Notes under the pieces: generated by a model
What the model was told of the DNA's origin: nothing
Databases searched by the model: none
What the model saw: the letters and a program-made list of their open reading frames with translations, nothing else
Translations under genes and position numbers: made by a program
NCBI RefSeq assembly: GCF_964199755.1
Contig: NC_133901.1
Coordinates: forward strand, 11,423,556-11,487,555
Length of the DNA: 64,000 nucleotides
Reading direction: 5' to 3'
From: Larus michahellis
Lineage: Eukaryota; Chordata; Aves; Charadriiformes; Laridae
In this document: piece after piece, positions 14,801 to 22,438 of the stretch
Numbering within the stretch: the stretch's first letter is position 1
Layout of the letters: every line of letters starts with the position of its first letter

Positions 14801-15065
14801 GCCGGCGGCTGAACTCCTTGAACTCGGTGTAGGGGTTGAAGACGGCGGCCCGCCGGGGCTGTGCCGCCCCCTCGTTGATGTCCTGCCGCCGGCACAGCTT
14901 GGCGCTCAGCTCCGCGTCCGCGCTGGCCGTCAGGCAGCTCCGCTCCCCCTCGCCCCCGCACGCCACCTCCTCGCCCTTGGCCACCTCCTCGCCCTCCGCT
15001 GCCGCCCCGCTCTCCTCCAGCTGCAGGCGCCGCTGCAGCTTCTGCGCCAGCTCCGCCGAGGCCAT
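501..15065 (-). CDS. EFHD1: EFHD1, EF-hand domain family member D1 (four coding exons, complete)
   Basis: Spliced coding sequence on the minus strand: exons 15065-14770, 7229-7082, 1895-1761 and 635-501 total 714 nt, giving 237 residues plus TAA. Human EFHD1 is, from memory, 239 residues, so the gene looks full length. Layout: variable acidic N-terminus (1-70), conserved FNPYTEF segment (about 76-82), two EF-hands (loops 101-112 and 137-148), the linker LAKLSEIDVSIEGVKGAKNF, and a charged C-terminal coiled coil (about 200-237). The C-terminal half (FEAEIKAEQDERKREEEER) matches EFHD1, not its paralogue EFHD2/swiprosin-1. In the family, EFHD1 is a Ca2+-binding protein of the mitochondrial inner membrane linked to mitoflash signalling. 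All introns are GT-AG. There are no stops or frameshifts in the exons. The 3' UTR and poly(A) site probably lie before base 1. Start chosen at the MASAELA methionine, which aligns with the family N-terminus. Confidence 0.95.
636..1760 (-). other. EFHD1 intron 3
   Basis: 1125-bp intron between exons 3 and 4, donor gtatgg and acceptor ...gtaaag. I see no other gene or recognisable element in it. Confidence 0.85.
1761..1895 (-). CDS. EFHD1: EFHD1 coding exon 3
   Basis: 135 nt in phase 0, after acceptor ...gctag and before donor gtatgg. Encodes residues 149-193, beginning FLLIFHKAAAGELEEDSGL and ending GVKGAKNFFEAK. This is the helix after EF-hand 2 and the conserved linker. DVSIEGVKGAKNFFEAK is closer to EFHD1 than to EFHD2, which has a Ser-rich version here. 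Confidence 0.95.
2812..2845 (+). repeat. Poly(A) tract, 34 A
   Basis: Uninterrupted run of 34 A on the plus strand inside EFHD1 intron 2. It may be a simple repeat or the tail of an old retroposed sequence. I could not recognise an element before it or a flanking target-site duplication. Confidence 0.9.
3840..3901 (+). repeat. 31-bp direct tandem duplication
   Basis: Two adjacent 31-bp copies starting AGCAATCCTCC, at 3840-3870 and 3871-3901, differing at a few positions (for example GTGTAATATGGG versus GTGGAATACGGG). A small local duplication within intron 2; no function seen. Confidence 0.85.
4690..4710 (+). repeat. C7 run followed by (AC)7 microsatellite
   Basis: Seven C followed by seven AC dinucleotides within intron 2 of EFHD1. 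Simple sequence only. Confidence 0.9.
7082..7229 (-). CDS. EFHD1: EFHD1 coding exon 2 (both EF-hand loops)
   Basis: 148 nt, acceptor ...ctgcag before 7229 and donor gtgagg after 7082. Encodes residues 100-148. EF-hand loop 1 is DSGRDGYIDLME (101-112) with Asp at positions 1, 5 and 9, Gly at 6 and Glu at 12. EF-hand loop 2 is DEDFDGKLSFRE (137-148) with Asp at 1, 3 and 5, Gly at 6 and Glu at 12. Both loops look competent for Ca2+ binding. The stretch LMELKLMMEKLGAPQTHLGL is typical of the EFHD family. Confidence 0.96.
10726..10737 (+). repeat. Poly(G) run, 12 G
   Basis: Twelve consecutive G in EFHD1 intron 1. A simple homopolymer; such runs are error-prone in sequencing, so its exact length is uncertain. 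Confidence 0.8.
11301..11590 (+). mobile_element. CR1 LINE, 5'-truncated 3' end fragment
   Basis: Typical CR1 3' region in plus orientation, as recognised from memory: GGGAGGTTTGGACTAGACAC, then AAGCATTTCTTTACCAAGAG, CAGGCTTCCTGGAGAGGTGG, and near the end GTAGGTCCCCTCCAACTGAA followed by ATATTCCATTCC. Only about 290 bp of the 3' end is present, the usual outcome of abortive reverse transcription. The terminal octamer array of CR1 (ATTCTATG-like) is degraded to ATTCCATTCC. The element sits in EFHD1 intron 1, antisense to the gene. CR1 is the dominant LINE of birds and other sauropsids and supports the taxonomic call. The number of differences from what I remember of CR1 consensus sequences suggests it is not young. 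Confidence 0.87.
14770..15065 (-). CDS. EFHD1: EFHD1 coding exon 1
   Basis: Encodes residues 1-98 and two bases of codon 99, from MASAELAQKLQRRL to the CT before the donor gtgagt (14769-14764). The middle part is rich in Glu, Gly and Ala and poorly conserved in the family. TASADAELSAKL and VFNPYTEFKEFSRRQIKDME are the conserved blocks. The split codon CT|G is completed by exon 2 to give Leu99. Confidence 0.95.
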
Positions 15066-15171
15066 GGTCCCCCCCTCTTCTTCTCCTTCTTCCTCCTCCC
15101 CGCCGCTGCCCGGCGGACCCGCTGCTACCCCGCTCCCGCTCCTGCCGGGCCCGCTCCGCCCCGCTCCGCAA

Positions 15172-15250
15172 CTTTATTCCCCTCCACTTGGAAGGGAGCG
15201 GGGCGGGACGGGGCGGGACGGGGCGGGGGGAGGCCGGGACGGGGCGGGCG
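15172..15250 (-). promoter_or_regulatory. EFHD1 core promoter: GC boxes and a possible TATA-like element
   Basis: Upstream of the EFHD1 start, the plus strand reads GGGCGGGACG as a 10-bp tandem at 15201 and 15211, then GGGCGGGGGG at 15221 and GGGGCGGGCG at 15241: several adjacent SP1/KLF-type GC boxes. On the minus strand AATAAAG at 15178-15172 is a weak TATA-like match about 110 bp upstream of the ATG. If it is used, the 5' UTR would be near 80 nt. The transcription start is inferred, not seen. Confidence 0.55.
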
Positions 15251-15400
15251 CTTAAGGAGGCGCGGCGGCCGCTGGCGGGGGGGGGAGGGGGACTGGGGGC
15301 CGCCCGCCGCTGGGGGGCGGCGTGGGGTGTCCCGTCCCCCCCCCCAGCCGGTTGCAACCCCACAAGTTGACCCCCTCTCGTGTACTCTCTCCCACCCGGG

Positions 15401-16867
15401 ATTCGCCCCCACAGGCTGTCCCCCCCACGGCACCCGTGCAGGGAACCCCCCCTTCTCAAGCACAACCCCATGGTCACCCTCCCACGCACCCCCACGCGGG
15501 CAGGGTCCCCCCCAGGGAGCCTTCTGCACCCCACACCAGCCCCAGGGTGCACAGGCCATGTACACCCCACTGCCTGCACCACCGCGGTCCGCGGGTTGAG
15601 AAGAAACCCCCCAGCCGTGGCCGGGGAGAGCAACCAGGCGCCCCCGGCTCCCCAGGCACCCCACAGTCCACCCCACAGCCCCGCAGGGACGGCGGCGGCC
15701 AGGCAGGGACCCCTTAAGCCCCACCATGCGCCTCCCCTCTCTTATCTCCTTGGGCTAAAATTATCCCAGGACAAAGCTCAGCTCAGCTCTGGGCTCCCCC
15801 TCCTTCTCCTCAGAGCGTGAAAGACAGGCAGCCCCTTTCCACCCCGCTCCCCTTCCCGGGACAGGGCCCGTTGCCATCCCTGCTGTCCCCCGGGCTCTGT
15901 GGAGGACGGGGGCATCCCTCCCCGGACCGTCCGTCCCTGGCCTGGCTGATAGGAGGCTGATGGCATCCCCCGAGATGGGATTAGGGCTGGCGTGGGGTGG
16001 TTTAGGGTGGCTGCTGATCGGATTTACCCACCGGGAAGGAGGGGGAGAGCAAAGCGCCGGCTCGGACACGCTGCCTGCTTATGGCTCCCGCGTGCCCAAG
16101 CCTGTGCGTCACGGGGAACCTGTCCCAGCGGCTGTTATGTGGCTGTTTCACACCACCAGGCAGGTGGTAAGCAGCTCTCTGACCCTACCATGATGTGGTG
16201 ACCTACAGTTGACTCTCTTGGGCTAGGTGATTGCCACCAAAGCTCCTCAGAAAATGACTGTTGAGGCTGTTTGCAGCAGCCCTGCCTGCTACCTGCTGCC
16301 TGGGCAGCTCAAGGCTGCCCAGCGAGGGTTGGGATGGATGCAGGGTCACCACAGCCTGTGCCACAGGAAGGCCACTGCAGGTGTTTCACACCAAAACTGC
16401 CTGAAAATGTGGCTCCTGAATGGAAGGGATGGCACGTGCAATCCTCACACTGCTTCATCCTCAGGCAGTGCCATGTGCATGGCGGAGAGCAGCTCCTTTA
16501 ACCTCAGAGGCATGGGGAGGAGAGGTGGAAGCCACTGCCTGGCCACTGGCCATGCAGAAGACTCATGAGCCCCTGGGAGCTTGTCCTGCTGCAGGGTCTC
16601 CAGAGACCAAAGTAAAAACAGGATAATATCAGCAACAGTGCAGCCACGTTGCCATCTGCTGGAAATAAATTTGTAGGGTATGAAAAGACGGGCAAGAAAA
16701 ATGAGGAAACTCATCTGCAGATTTAAATGGGTACAGAGGGAGATGGGTAAAGACTCTGGATTATAAGAGGACTGAAGTATTTCAGGGGACGCTCAAAAAA
16801 CTGTATGACAACTGCATAGAGCAATGTACACTATGGTATACAACAGGATGTGGGGAGTGGCCATTGT
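15401..16867. other. Intergenic region between EFHD1 and the 5S array
   Basis: About 1.5 kb, C-rich near EFHD1 and of ordinary composition further right. No ORF with recognisable homology, no RNA gene and no clear mobile element was found. The change to G/T-rich array sequence near 16868 is abrupt. Confidence 0.7.
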
Positions 16868-17172
16868 GATGGTGTTTGGCGTGTTGCGGGTGGGGTGTTG
16901 CGTCGAGGGGGCAGGTGCAGGTGTTGCAGTAAGCGAGTGTGTGTGTGTGTGTGTAGGGCAGGGTGTGTGTGGTGAGGGGTGTGTATTTTTGTGGGGTGTT
17001 GCGTGTGGGGTGTTGTGTTGTGGGTAGGTGCGTGTGTTGTGTGTGTGTTTGTGTGTGTGTGTGTGGTGTGAGGTGTTGTTGTGGGCAGTGGAGTGTGCGT
17101 GGGGGTGCGGGTGAGTGTAGGAGGGCGGTGTGGGCGGTGGGTGTGGAGAGGGCTGTTGTGGGGCAGAGGGCT
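16868..17172 (+). repeat. Partial edge spacer before the first 5S gene
   Basis: Resembles the last ~300 bp of the core spacers but with several substitutions and small indels (for example a shorter T run at 16985 and loss of a GTGTGAGGTGT segment). The last 51 bp (17120-17170), next to the gene, are identical to the core copies. Marks the left end of the array. Confidence 0.85.
17120..17170 (+). promoter_or_regulatory. Conserved block just upstream of the 5S gene (-53 to -3), edge copy
   Basis: These 51 bp, beginning GGAGGGCGGTGTGGGCGG, are identical in the diverged edge unit and in core units (compare 18452-18502). Most other parts of the edge unit differ from the core. There is no TATA box near -30. 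A GGCTGTTGTGGGGC motif at -22 to -9 loosely recalls the mammalian 5S D box (GGCTCTTGGGGC), but its position and spacing differ. Interpretation as an upstream promoter element is inference. Confidence 0.45.
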
Positions 17173-17293
17173 GCCTACGGCCATACCACCCTGAGAACGC
17201 CCGATCTCATCTGATCTCGGAAGCTAAGCAGGGTCGGGCCCACTTAGTACTTGGGTGGGAGAGCGCCTGGGAATACCGGGTGCTGCAGGCCTT
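17173..17293 (+). rRNA. 5S rRNA copy 1 (edge copy, probably a pseudogene)
   Basis: 121-nt 5S sequence, numbered here with G of GCCTACGG as +1. Box A region (about 50-64, AAGCTAAGCAGGGTC), intermediate element (about 67-72) and box C (about 80-97) can all be placed. Compared with the core copies it has A37, A70 and C71 (in the intermediate element), G83 in box C, C114 and C119. C114 breaks the helix I pair with A5. C119 shortens the 3' T run from four to three, which should weaken Pol III termination. It keeps C104 like other vertebrates. Most diverged copy in the window, as expected for an array-edge copy. Confidence 0.85.
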
Positions 17294-18504
17294 TGCCAGC
17301 AAGCGGAGGGGTGCTGTGTGCTTTGCTGTTGCGGCAGGCAGGGGGGCAGGTGTGGGTGTTGCTGCGGCAGGCGGGTGAGTGTGTGGGGCTGTGGGGTACG
17401 TGGGAGGCTTGTGGAGGTTTTTTGGGGTATCGGGTGCTGTAGGGTTTTGGTGTCGGGCGGAGGGGCTGTCGATCGTTGTGGTGTTGCGAGTGGGATATAA
17501 GGGCAGGTGCGTGTGTGCTTGCGGCAGGCGGGTGGGTGTGTGGGGCTGCGGGGCGCATGGGAGGCTTGTGGAGGTTTTTTGGGCTGTTGTAGGCTTTTGC
17601 CGGCAGGCGGGGGGGTGTTGAGTGTTTTGGTGTTGCGAGTGGGGTGTTGCGGCAGGCGGGTGGGTGTGTGGGGCTGGAGGGCGCGGGGCGTGTGGGAGTG
17701 GTGTGTAAGTATTTTGGGGGGCTGTGTTGGGGCAGGTGCGGGTGTAGTTGCAGCAGGCGGGCGGGTGTGTGGGGCATGTGGGAGGCTTGTGGAGGCTTTT
17801 TGGGCTGTTGGGTGCTGTAGGCTTTTGGCGGCGGGCGGAGGGGTGTTGAGCGTTTTGGTGTTGCGGGTGGGGGGTTGTGTCGGGGGGGCAGGTGCGTGTG
17901 TGGTTGCGGCAGGCGGGCGGGTGTGTGGGGCTGCAGGGCGTGTGGAGGGGTGTGTAGGTCTTTTGGGGTGTTGAGTGCTGTACGATTTTGGCGTCGGGCG
18001 GAGGGGGTTTCGAGCATTGTGGTGTTACGAGAGGGGTGTTGCGGCAGGCGGGTGGGTGTGTGGGGCTGGAGGGCGCGGGGCGTGTGGGAGTGGTGTGTAA
18101 GTATTTTGGGGGGCTGTGTTGGGGCAGGTGCGGGTGTAGTTGCGGCAGGCGGGCGGGTGTGTGGGGCTGTAGGGCGTGTGCGGTGCGTGAGTGTGGTGTA
18201 AGTACTTAGTGGTGTTGTGTGTGGGGTGTTGTGTTGTGTGAGGTGCGTGTGTTGTTGGGTGAGGCGTGTGTGTGTGTGTGTGTAGGGCAGGGTGCGTGTG
18301 GTGAGGGGTGTGTATTTTTTGCGGGGTGTTGCGTGTGGGGTGTTGTTTTGTGTGAGGTGTGTTGTGGGTAGGTGCGTGTGTTGTGCGTGTGTTTGTGTGT
18401 GTGTGTGTGGTGTGAGGCGTTGTTGTGGGCGTGGGGGTGTGTGTGAGTGCGGGAGGGCGGTGTGGGCGGTGGGTGTGGAGAGGGCTGTTGTGGGGCAGAG
18501 GGGT
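17294..18504 (+). repeat. Spacer of edge unit 1 (diverged type II)
   Basis: Makes a 1332-bp unit. Its right part matches the 1404-bp type II units (including GTTACGAGAGGGG near 18026), while its left part (17294-17510) is diverged from all others. At 17424-17448 it carries a longer 5S-tail relic, GGGGTATCGGGTGCTGTAGG, close to positions 97-116 of the gene. Confidence 0.85.
18452..18502 (+). promoter_or_regulatory. Conserved -53 to -3 block upstream of 5S copy 2 (core example)
   Basis: Same 51 bp as at 17120-17170; repeated before the core copies. Contains GGCTGTTGTGGGGC at 18483-18496. Candidate upstream element that sets Pol III start efficiency in addition to the internal promoter; not proven. 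Confidence 0.45.
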
Positions 18505-18625
18505 GCCTACGGCCATACCACCCTGAGAACGCCCGATCTCGTCTGATTTCGGAAGCTAAGCAGGGTCGGGCCCGGTTAGTACTTGGATGGGAGAGCGCCT
18601 GGGAATAGCGGGTGCTGTAGGCTTT
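18505..18625 (+). rRNA. 5S rRNA copy 2 (type used as array reference)
   Basis: 5S rRNA, a structural RNA of the large ribosomal subunit made by RNA polymerase III from an internal promoter. Reads GCCTACGGCCATACCACC at the 5' end and GGGTGCTGTAGGCTTT at the 3' end, followed by T to complete TTTT. Helix I pairs 1-9 with 110-118. Box A AAGCTAAGCAGGGTC (49-63) is intact. T44 replaces C44. Like all copies here it has C69, G91, and an altered 23-25 (GAA where human has ACG); it has G104 like most. Shares T44 with copies 5, 7 and 26. Confidence 0.95.
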
Positions 18626-18626
18626 T
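18623..18626 (+). terminator. Pol III terminator T4 of the 5S gene (representative)
   Basis: The four-T run at positions 119-122 of the unit follows GGC of the 5S gene and is present in copies 2-38; copy 1 has only three T. Further T4-T6 runs in the spacer (for example in GAGGTTTTTTGGGC at 18746-18759) could act as fail-safe terminators. Confidence 0.85.
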
Positions 18627-19006
18627 GCCGGCGGGCGGAGGGGTGCTGCGCGTTTTGCTGTTGCGTCCGGCAGAGGGGCAGGTGCGGGTGTGGTTGCGGC
18701 AGGCGGGTGGTTGTGTGGGGCTGCGGGGCGCGTGGGAGGCTTGTGGAGGTTTTTTGGGCTGTTGTAGGCTTTTGCCGGCAGGCGGGGGGGCGTTGAGTGT
18801 TTTGGTGTTGCGAGTGGGGTGTTGCGGCAGGCGGGTGGGTGTGTGGGGCTGGAGGGCGCGGGGCGTGTGGGAGTGGTGTGTAAGTATTTTGGGGGGCTGT
18901 GTTGGGGCAGGTGCGGGTGTAGTTGCGGCAGGCGGGCGGGTGTGTGGGGCTGCGGGCCGTGTGGCAGGGGTGTGGAGGTTTTCTGGAGTGTTGCGCGTGG
19001 CATGTT

Positions 19007-19023
19007 GGGTGCTGTAGGCTTTT
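19007..19023 (+). repeat. 5S 3'-tail relic in the spacer (subrepeat C start)
   Basis: GGGTGCTGTAGGCTTTT is identical to positions 106-122 of the 5S gene region, and the following GCGGCGGGCGGAGGGGTG also matches the sequence after the real gene. This makes subrepeat C a duplicate of the 5S 3' end plus flank. Confidence 0.9.
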
Positions 19024-19170
19024 GGCGGCGGGCGGAGGGGTGTTGAGCGTTTTGGTGTTGCGGGTGGGGGGTTGTGTCGGGGGGGCAGGTGCGTGTGTGG
19101 TTGCGGCAGGCGGGTGGGTGTGTGGGGCTGCAGGGCACGTGGGAGGCTTGTGGAGGTTTTTTGGGTTGTT

Positions 19171-19187
19171 GGGTGCTGTAGGCTTTT
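19171..19187 (+). repeat. 5S 3'-tail relic in the spacer (subrepeat D start)
   Basis: GGGTGCTGTAGGCTTTT again, followed by GCCGGCAGGCGGGGG. Exactly 164 bp after the same point of subrepeat C; this interval is what the seven short units lack. Confidence 0.9.
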
Positions 19188-19530
19188 GCCGGCAGGCGGG
19201 GGGGCGTTGAGTGTTTTGGTGTTGCGAGTGGGGTGTTGCGGCAGGCGGGTGGGTGTGCGGGGCTGCGGGGCGTGTAGCAGGGGTGTGGAGGTCTTTTGGG
19301 GTGTTGGGTGCTGTATGATTTTGGCGTCGGGCGGAGCGTCTGGCGAGCGTTGTGGTGTTGCGAGTGGGGCATTGTGGCAGGCGTCGGGGCAGGTGCGTGT
19401 GTTGTTGCGGGAGGAGGGAGGGTGTGTGGGGCTGTAGGGCGTGTGCGGTGCGTGAGTGTGGTGTAAGTACTTAGTGGTGTTGTGTGTGGGGTGTTGTGTT
19501 GTGTGAGGTGCGTGTGTTGTTGGGTGAGGC

Positions 19531-19548
19531 GTGTGTGTGTGTGTGTGT
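19531..19548 (+). repeat. (GT)9 microsatellite in the spacer (representative)
   Basis: Nine GT units after TGAGGC and before AGGGCAGG. The same tract is nine units in most spacers, but six in 36090-36101 and other 1095-bp units and seven in the spacer before 37584, so it is a length-variable marker between array units. Confidence 0.9.
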
Positions 19549-19769
19549 AGGGCAGGGTGCGTGTGGTGAGGGGTGTGTATTTTTTGCGGGGTGTTGCGTG
19601 TGGGGTGTTGTTTTGTGTGAGGTGTGTTGTGGGTAGGTGCGTGTGTTGTGCGTGTGTTTGTGTGTGTGTGTGTGGTGTGAGGCGTTGTTGTGGGCGTGGG
19701 GGTGTGTGTGAGTGCGGGAGGGCGGTGTGGGCGGTGGGTGTGGAGAGGGCTGTTGTGGGGCAGAGGGGT

Positions 19770-19890
19770 GCCTACAGCCATACCACCCTGAGAACGGCCG
19801 ATCTCATCTGATCTCGGAAGCTAAGCAGGGTCGGGCCCAGTTAGTACTTGGATGGGAGAGCGCCTGGGAATAGCGGGTGCTGTAGGCTTT
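19770..19890 (+). rRNA. 5S rRNA copy 3
   Basis: Differences from the array reference: A7 (turns the G7-T112 wobble into A-T), G28, A37 and A70. G28 is private to this copy. Box A and box C are as in the reference; T4 terminator present. Type I spacer follows. Confidence 0.93.
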
Positions 19891-21034
19891 TGCCGGCGGG
19901 CGGAGGGGTGCTGCGCGTTTTGCTGTTGCGTCCGGCAGGGGGGCAGGTGCGGGTGTGGTTGCGGCAGGCGGGTGGGCGTGTGGGTCTGCGGGGCGCGTGG
20001 GAGGCTTGTGGAGGTTTTTTGGGCTGTTGTAGGCTTTTGCCGGCAGGCGGGGGGGTGTTGAGTGTTTTGGTGTTGCGAGTGGGGTGTTGCGGCAGGCGGG
20101 TGGGTGTGTGGGGCTGGAGGGCGCAGGGCGTGTGGGAGTGGTGTGTAAGTATTTTGGGGGGCTGTGTTGGGGCAGGTGCGGGTGTGGTTGCGGCAGGCGG
20201 GCGGGTGTGTGGGGCTGCGGGCCGTGTGGCAGGGGTGTGGAGGTTTTCTGGAGTGTTGCGCGTGGCATGTTGGGTGCTGTAGGCTTTTGGCGGCGGGCGG
20301 AGGGGTGTTGAGCGTTTTGGTGTTGCGGGTGGGGGGTTGTGTCGGGGGGGCAGGTGCGTGTGTGGTTGCGGCAGGCGGGTGGGTGTGTGGGGCTGCAGGG
20401 CACGTGGGAGGCTTGTGGAGGTTTTTTGGGTTGTTGGGTGCTGTAGGTTTTTGCCGGCAGGCGGGGGGGCGTTGAGTGTTTTGGTGTTGCGAGTGGGGTG
20501 TTGCGGCAGGCGGGTGGGTGTGCGGGGCTGCGGGGCGTGTAGCAGGGGTGTGGAGGTCTTTTGGGGTGTTGGGTGCTGTATGATTTTGGCGTCGGGCGGA
20601 GCGTCTGGCGAGCGTTGTGGTGTTGCGAGTGGGGTATTGTGGCAGGCGTCGGGGCAGGTGCGTGTGTTGTTGCGGGAGGAGGGAGGGTGTGTGGGGCTGT
20701 AGGGCGTGTGCGGTGCGTGAGTGTGGTGTAAGTACTTAGTGGTGTTGTGTGTGGGGTGTTGTGTTGTGTGAGGTGCGTGTGTTGTTGGGTGAGGCGTGTG
20801 TGTGTGTGTGTGTAGGGCAGGGTGCGTGTGGTGAGGGGTGTGTATTTTTTGCGGGGTGTTGCGTGTGGGGTGTTGTTTTGTGTGAGGTGTGTTGTGGGTA
20901 GGTGCGTGTGTTGTGCGTGTGTTTGTGTGTGTGTGTGTGGTGTGAGGCGTTGTTGTGGGCGTGGGGGTGTGTGTGAGTGCGGGAGGGCGGTGTGGGCGGT
21001 GGGTGTGGAGAGGGCTGTTGTGGGGCAGAGGGGT

Positions 21035-21155
21035 GCCTACAGCCATACCACCCTGAGAACGCCCGATCTCGTCTGATCTCGGAAGCTAAGCAGGGTCGGG
21101 CCCAGTTAGTACTTGGATGGGAGAGCGCCTGGGAATACCGGGTGCTGTAGGCTTT
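21035..21155 (+). rRNA. 5S rRNA copy 4
   Basis: A7, A70 and C104. C104 restores the vertebrate-like pair with G71 in helix V that most copies lack. Same allele as copies 6, 12 and 34. Followed by a type II spacer. Confidence 0.94.
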
Positions 21156-22438
21156 TGCCGGCGGGCGGAGGGGTGCTGCGCGTTTTGCTGTTGCGTCCGG
21201 CAGGGGGGCAGGTGCGGGTGTGGTTGCGGCAGGCGGGTGGGCGTGTGGGTCTGCGGGGCGCGTGGGAGGGTTGTGGAGGTTTTTTGGGCTGTTGTAGGCT
21301 TTTGCCGGCAGGCGGGGGGGTGTTGAGTGTTTTGGTGTTGCGAGTGGGGTGTTGCGGCAGGCGGGTGGGTGTGTGGGGCTGGAGGGCGCGGGGCGTGTGG
21401 GAGTGGTGTGTAAGTATTTTGGGGGGCTGTGTTGGGGCAGGTGCGTGTGTGCTTGCGGCAGGCGGGTGGGTGTGTGGGGCTGCGGGGCGCATGGCAGGCT
21501 TGTGGAGGTTTTTTGGGCTGTTGTAGGCTTTTGCCGGCAGGCGGGGGGGTGTTGAGTGTTTTGGTGTTGCGAGTGGGGTGTTGCGGCAGGCGGGTGGGTG
21601 TGTGGGGCTGGAGGGCGCGGGGCGTGTGGGAGTGGTGTGTAAGTATTTTGGGGGGCTGTGTTGGGGCAGGTGCGGGTGTAGTTGCAGCAGGCGGACGGGT
21701 GTGTGGGGCATGTGGGAGGCTTGTGGAGGCTTTTTGGGCTGTTGGGTGCTGTAGGCTTTTGGCGGCGGGCGGAGGGGTGTTGAGCGTTTTGGTGTTGCGG
21801 GTGGGGGGTTGTGTCGGGGGGGCAGGTGCGTGTGTGGTTGCGGCAGGCGGGCGGGTGTGTGGGGCTGCAGGGCGTGTGGAGGGGTGTGTAGGTCTTTTGG
21901 GGTGTTGAGTGCTGTACGATTTTGGCGTCGGGCGGAGGGGGTTTCGAGCATTGTGGTGTTACGAGAGGGGTGTTGCGGCAGGCGGGTGGGTGTGTGGGGC
22001 TGGAGGGCGCGGGGCGTGTGGGAGTGGTGTGTAAGTATTTTGGGGGGCTGTGTTGGGGCAGGTGCGGGTGTAGTTGCGGCAGGCGGGCGGGTGTGTGGGG
22101 CTGTAGGGCGTGTGCGGTGCGTGAGTGTGGTGTAAGTACTTAGTGGTGTTGTGTGTGGGGTGTTGTGTTGTGTGAGGTGCGTGTGTTGTTGGGTGAGGCG
22201 TGTGTGTGTGTGTGTGTAGGGCAGGGTGCGTGTGGTGAGGGGTGTGTATTTTTTGCGGGGTGTTGCGTGTGGGGTGTTGTTTTGTGTGAGGTGTGTTGTG
22301 GGTAGGTGCGTGTGTTGTGCGTGTGTTTGTGTGTGTGTGTGTGGTGTGAGGCGTTGTTGTGGGCGTGGGGGTGTGTGTGAGTGCGGGAGGGCGGTGTGGG
22401 CGGTGGGTGTGGAGAGGGCTGTTGTGGGGCAGAGGGGT
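21156..22438 (+). repeat. Type II 5S spacer (1404-bp unit)
   Basis: 139 bp longer than type I. The first part repeats the GTAGGCTTTTGCCGGCAGG subrepeat twice (around 21295 and 21526). The middle has GTTGCAGCAGGCGGACGG, and the right part has GTTACGAGAGGGGTG near 21958, which type I lacks; the D and E subrepeats of type I are replaced. The final TG-rich ~300 bp are the same as in type I. Confidence 0.88.

Larger units (their letters stand above)
14700..15400. promoter_or_regulatory. CpG island at the EFHD1 5' end
   Basis: Dense in CpG and very GC-rich, spanning exon 1, the 5' UTR and the upstream region; sequence on either side has far fewer CpG. Typical of the promoter of a broadly expressed vertebrate gene. 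Boundaries are by eye. Confidence 0.8.
18626..19769 (+). repeat. Type I 5S spacer (reference, 1265-bp unit) with internal subrepeats
   Basis: The spacer is built from about six diverged subrepeats of roughly 115-165 bp sharing the core GTTGCGGCAGGCGGGTGGG and GTGTGGGGCTG. Relics of the 5S 3' end with its T run mark subrepeat junctions at 18761-18774 (short), 19007-19023, 19171-19187 and 19306-19322 (degraded, GTATGATTTT). Two other junctions read TAAGTATTTT (18881) and TAAGTACTT (19464). The last ~300 bp are TG-rich and include a (GT)9 tract. The plus strand is G/T-rich throughout; there are no genes in it. Confidence 0.9.

Noticed and set aside
501-15065. Assignment of the gene to EFHD2 (swiprosin-1)
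   Set aside because: The linker (SIEGVKGAKNFFEAK) and the C-terminal coiled coil (SSASKFEAEIKAEQDERKRE) follow EFHD1; EFHD2 differs in both places as I recall the family.
14193-15599. 468-codon plus-strand open frame across the EFHD1 CpG island
   Set aside because: It is the antisense shadow of EFHD1 exon 1 and its GC-rich promoter, which depletes stop codons; the peptide is Pro/Ala/Arg-rich without homology.
18583-19017. Plus-strand Gly/Val/Cys-rich open frames repeated in each unit (e.g. 144 codons starting inside the 5S gene)
   Set aside because: They begin within the 5S gene at the conserved ATGG and are a by-product of the repeat composition; no homology and no independent conservation.
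19007-19187. 5S-derived SINE (SINE3-like) insertions in the spacer
   Set aside because: The relics are the 3' end of the gene with its terminator. A 5S-derived SINE would keep the internal promoter region, have a different tail and show target-site duplications; none of these is seen.
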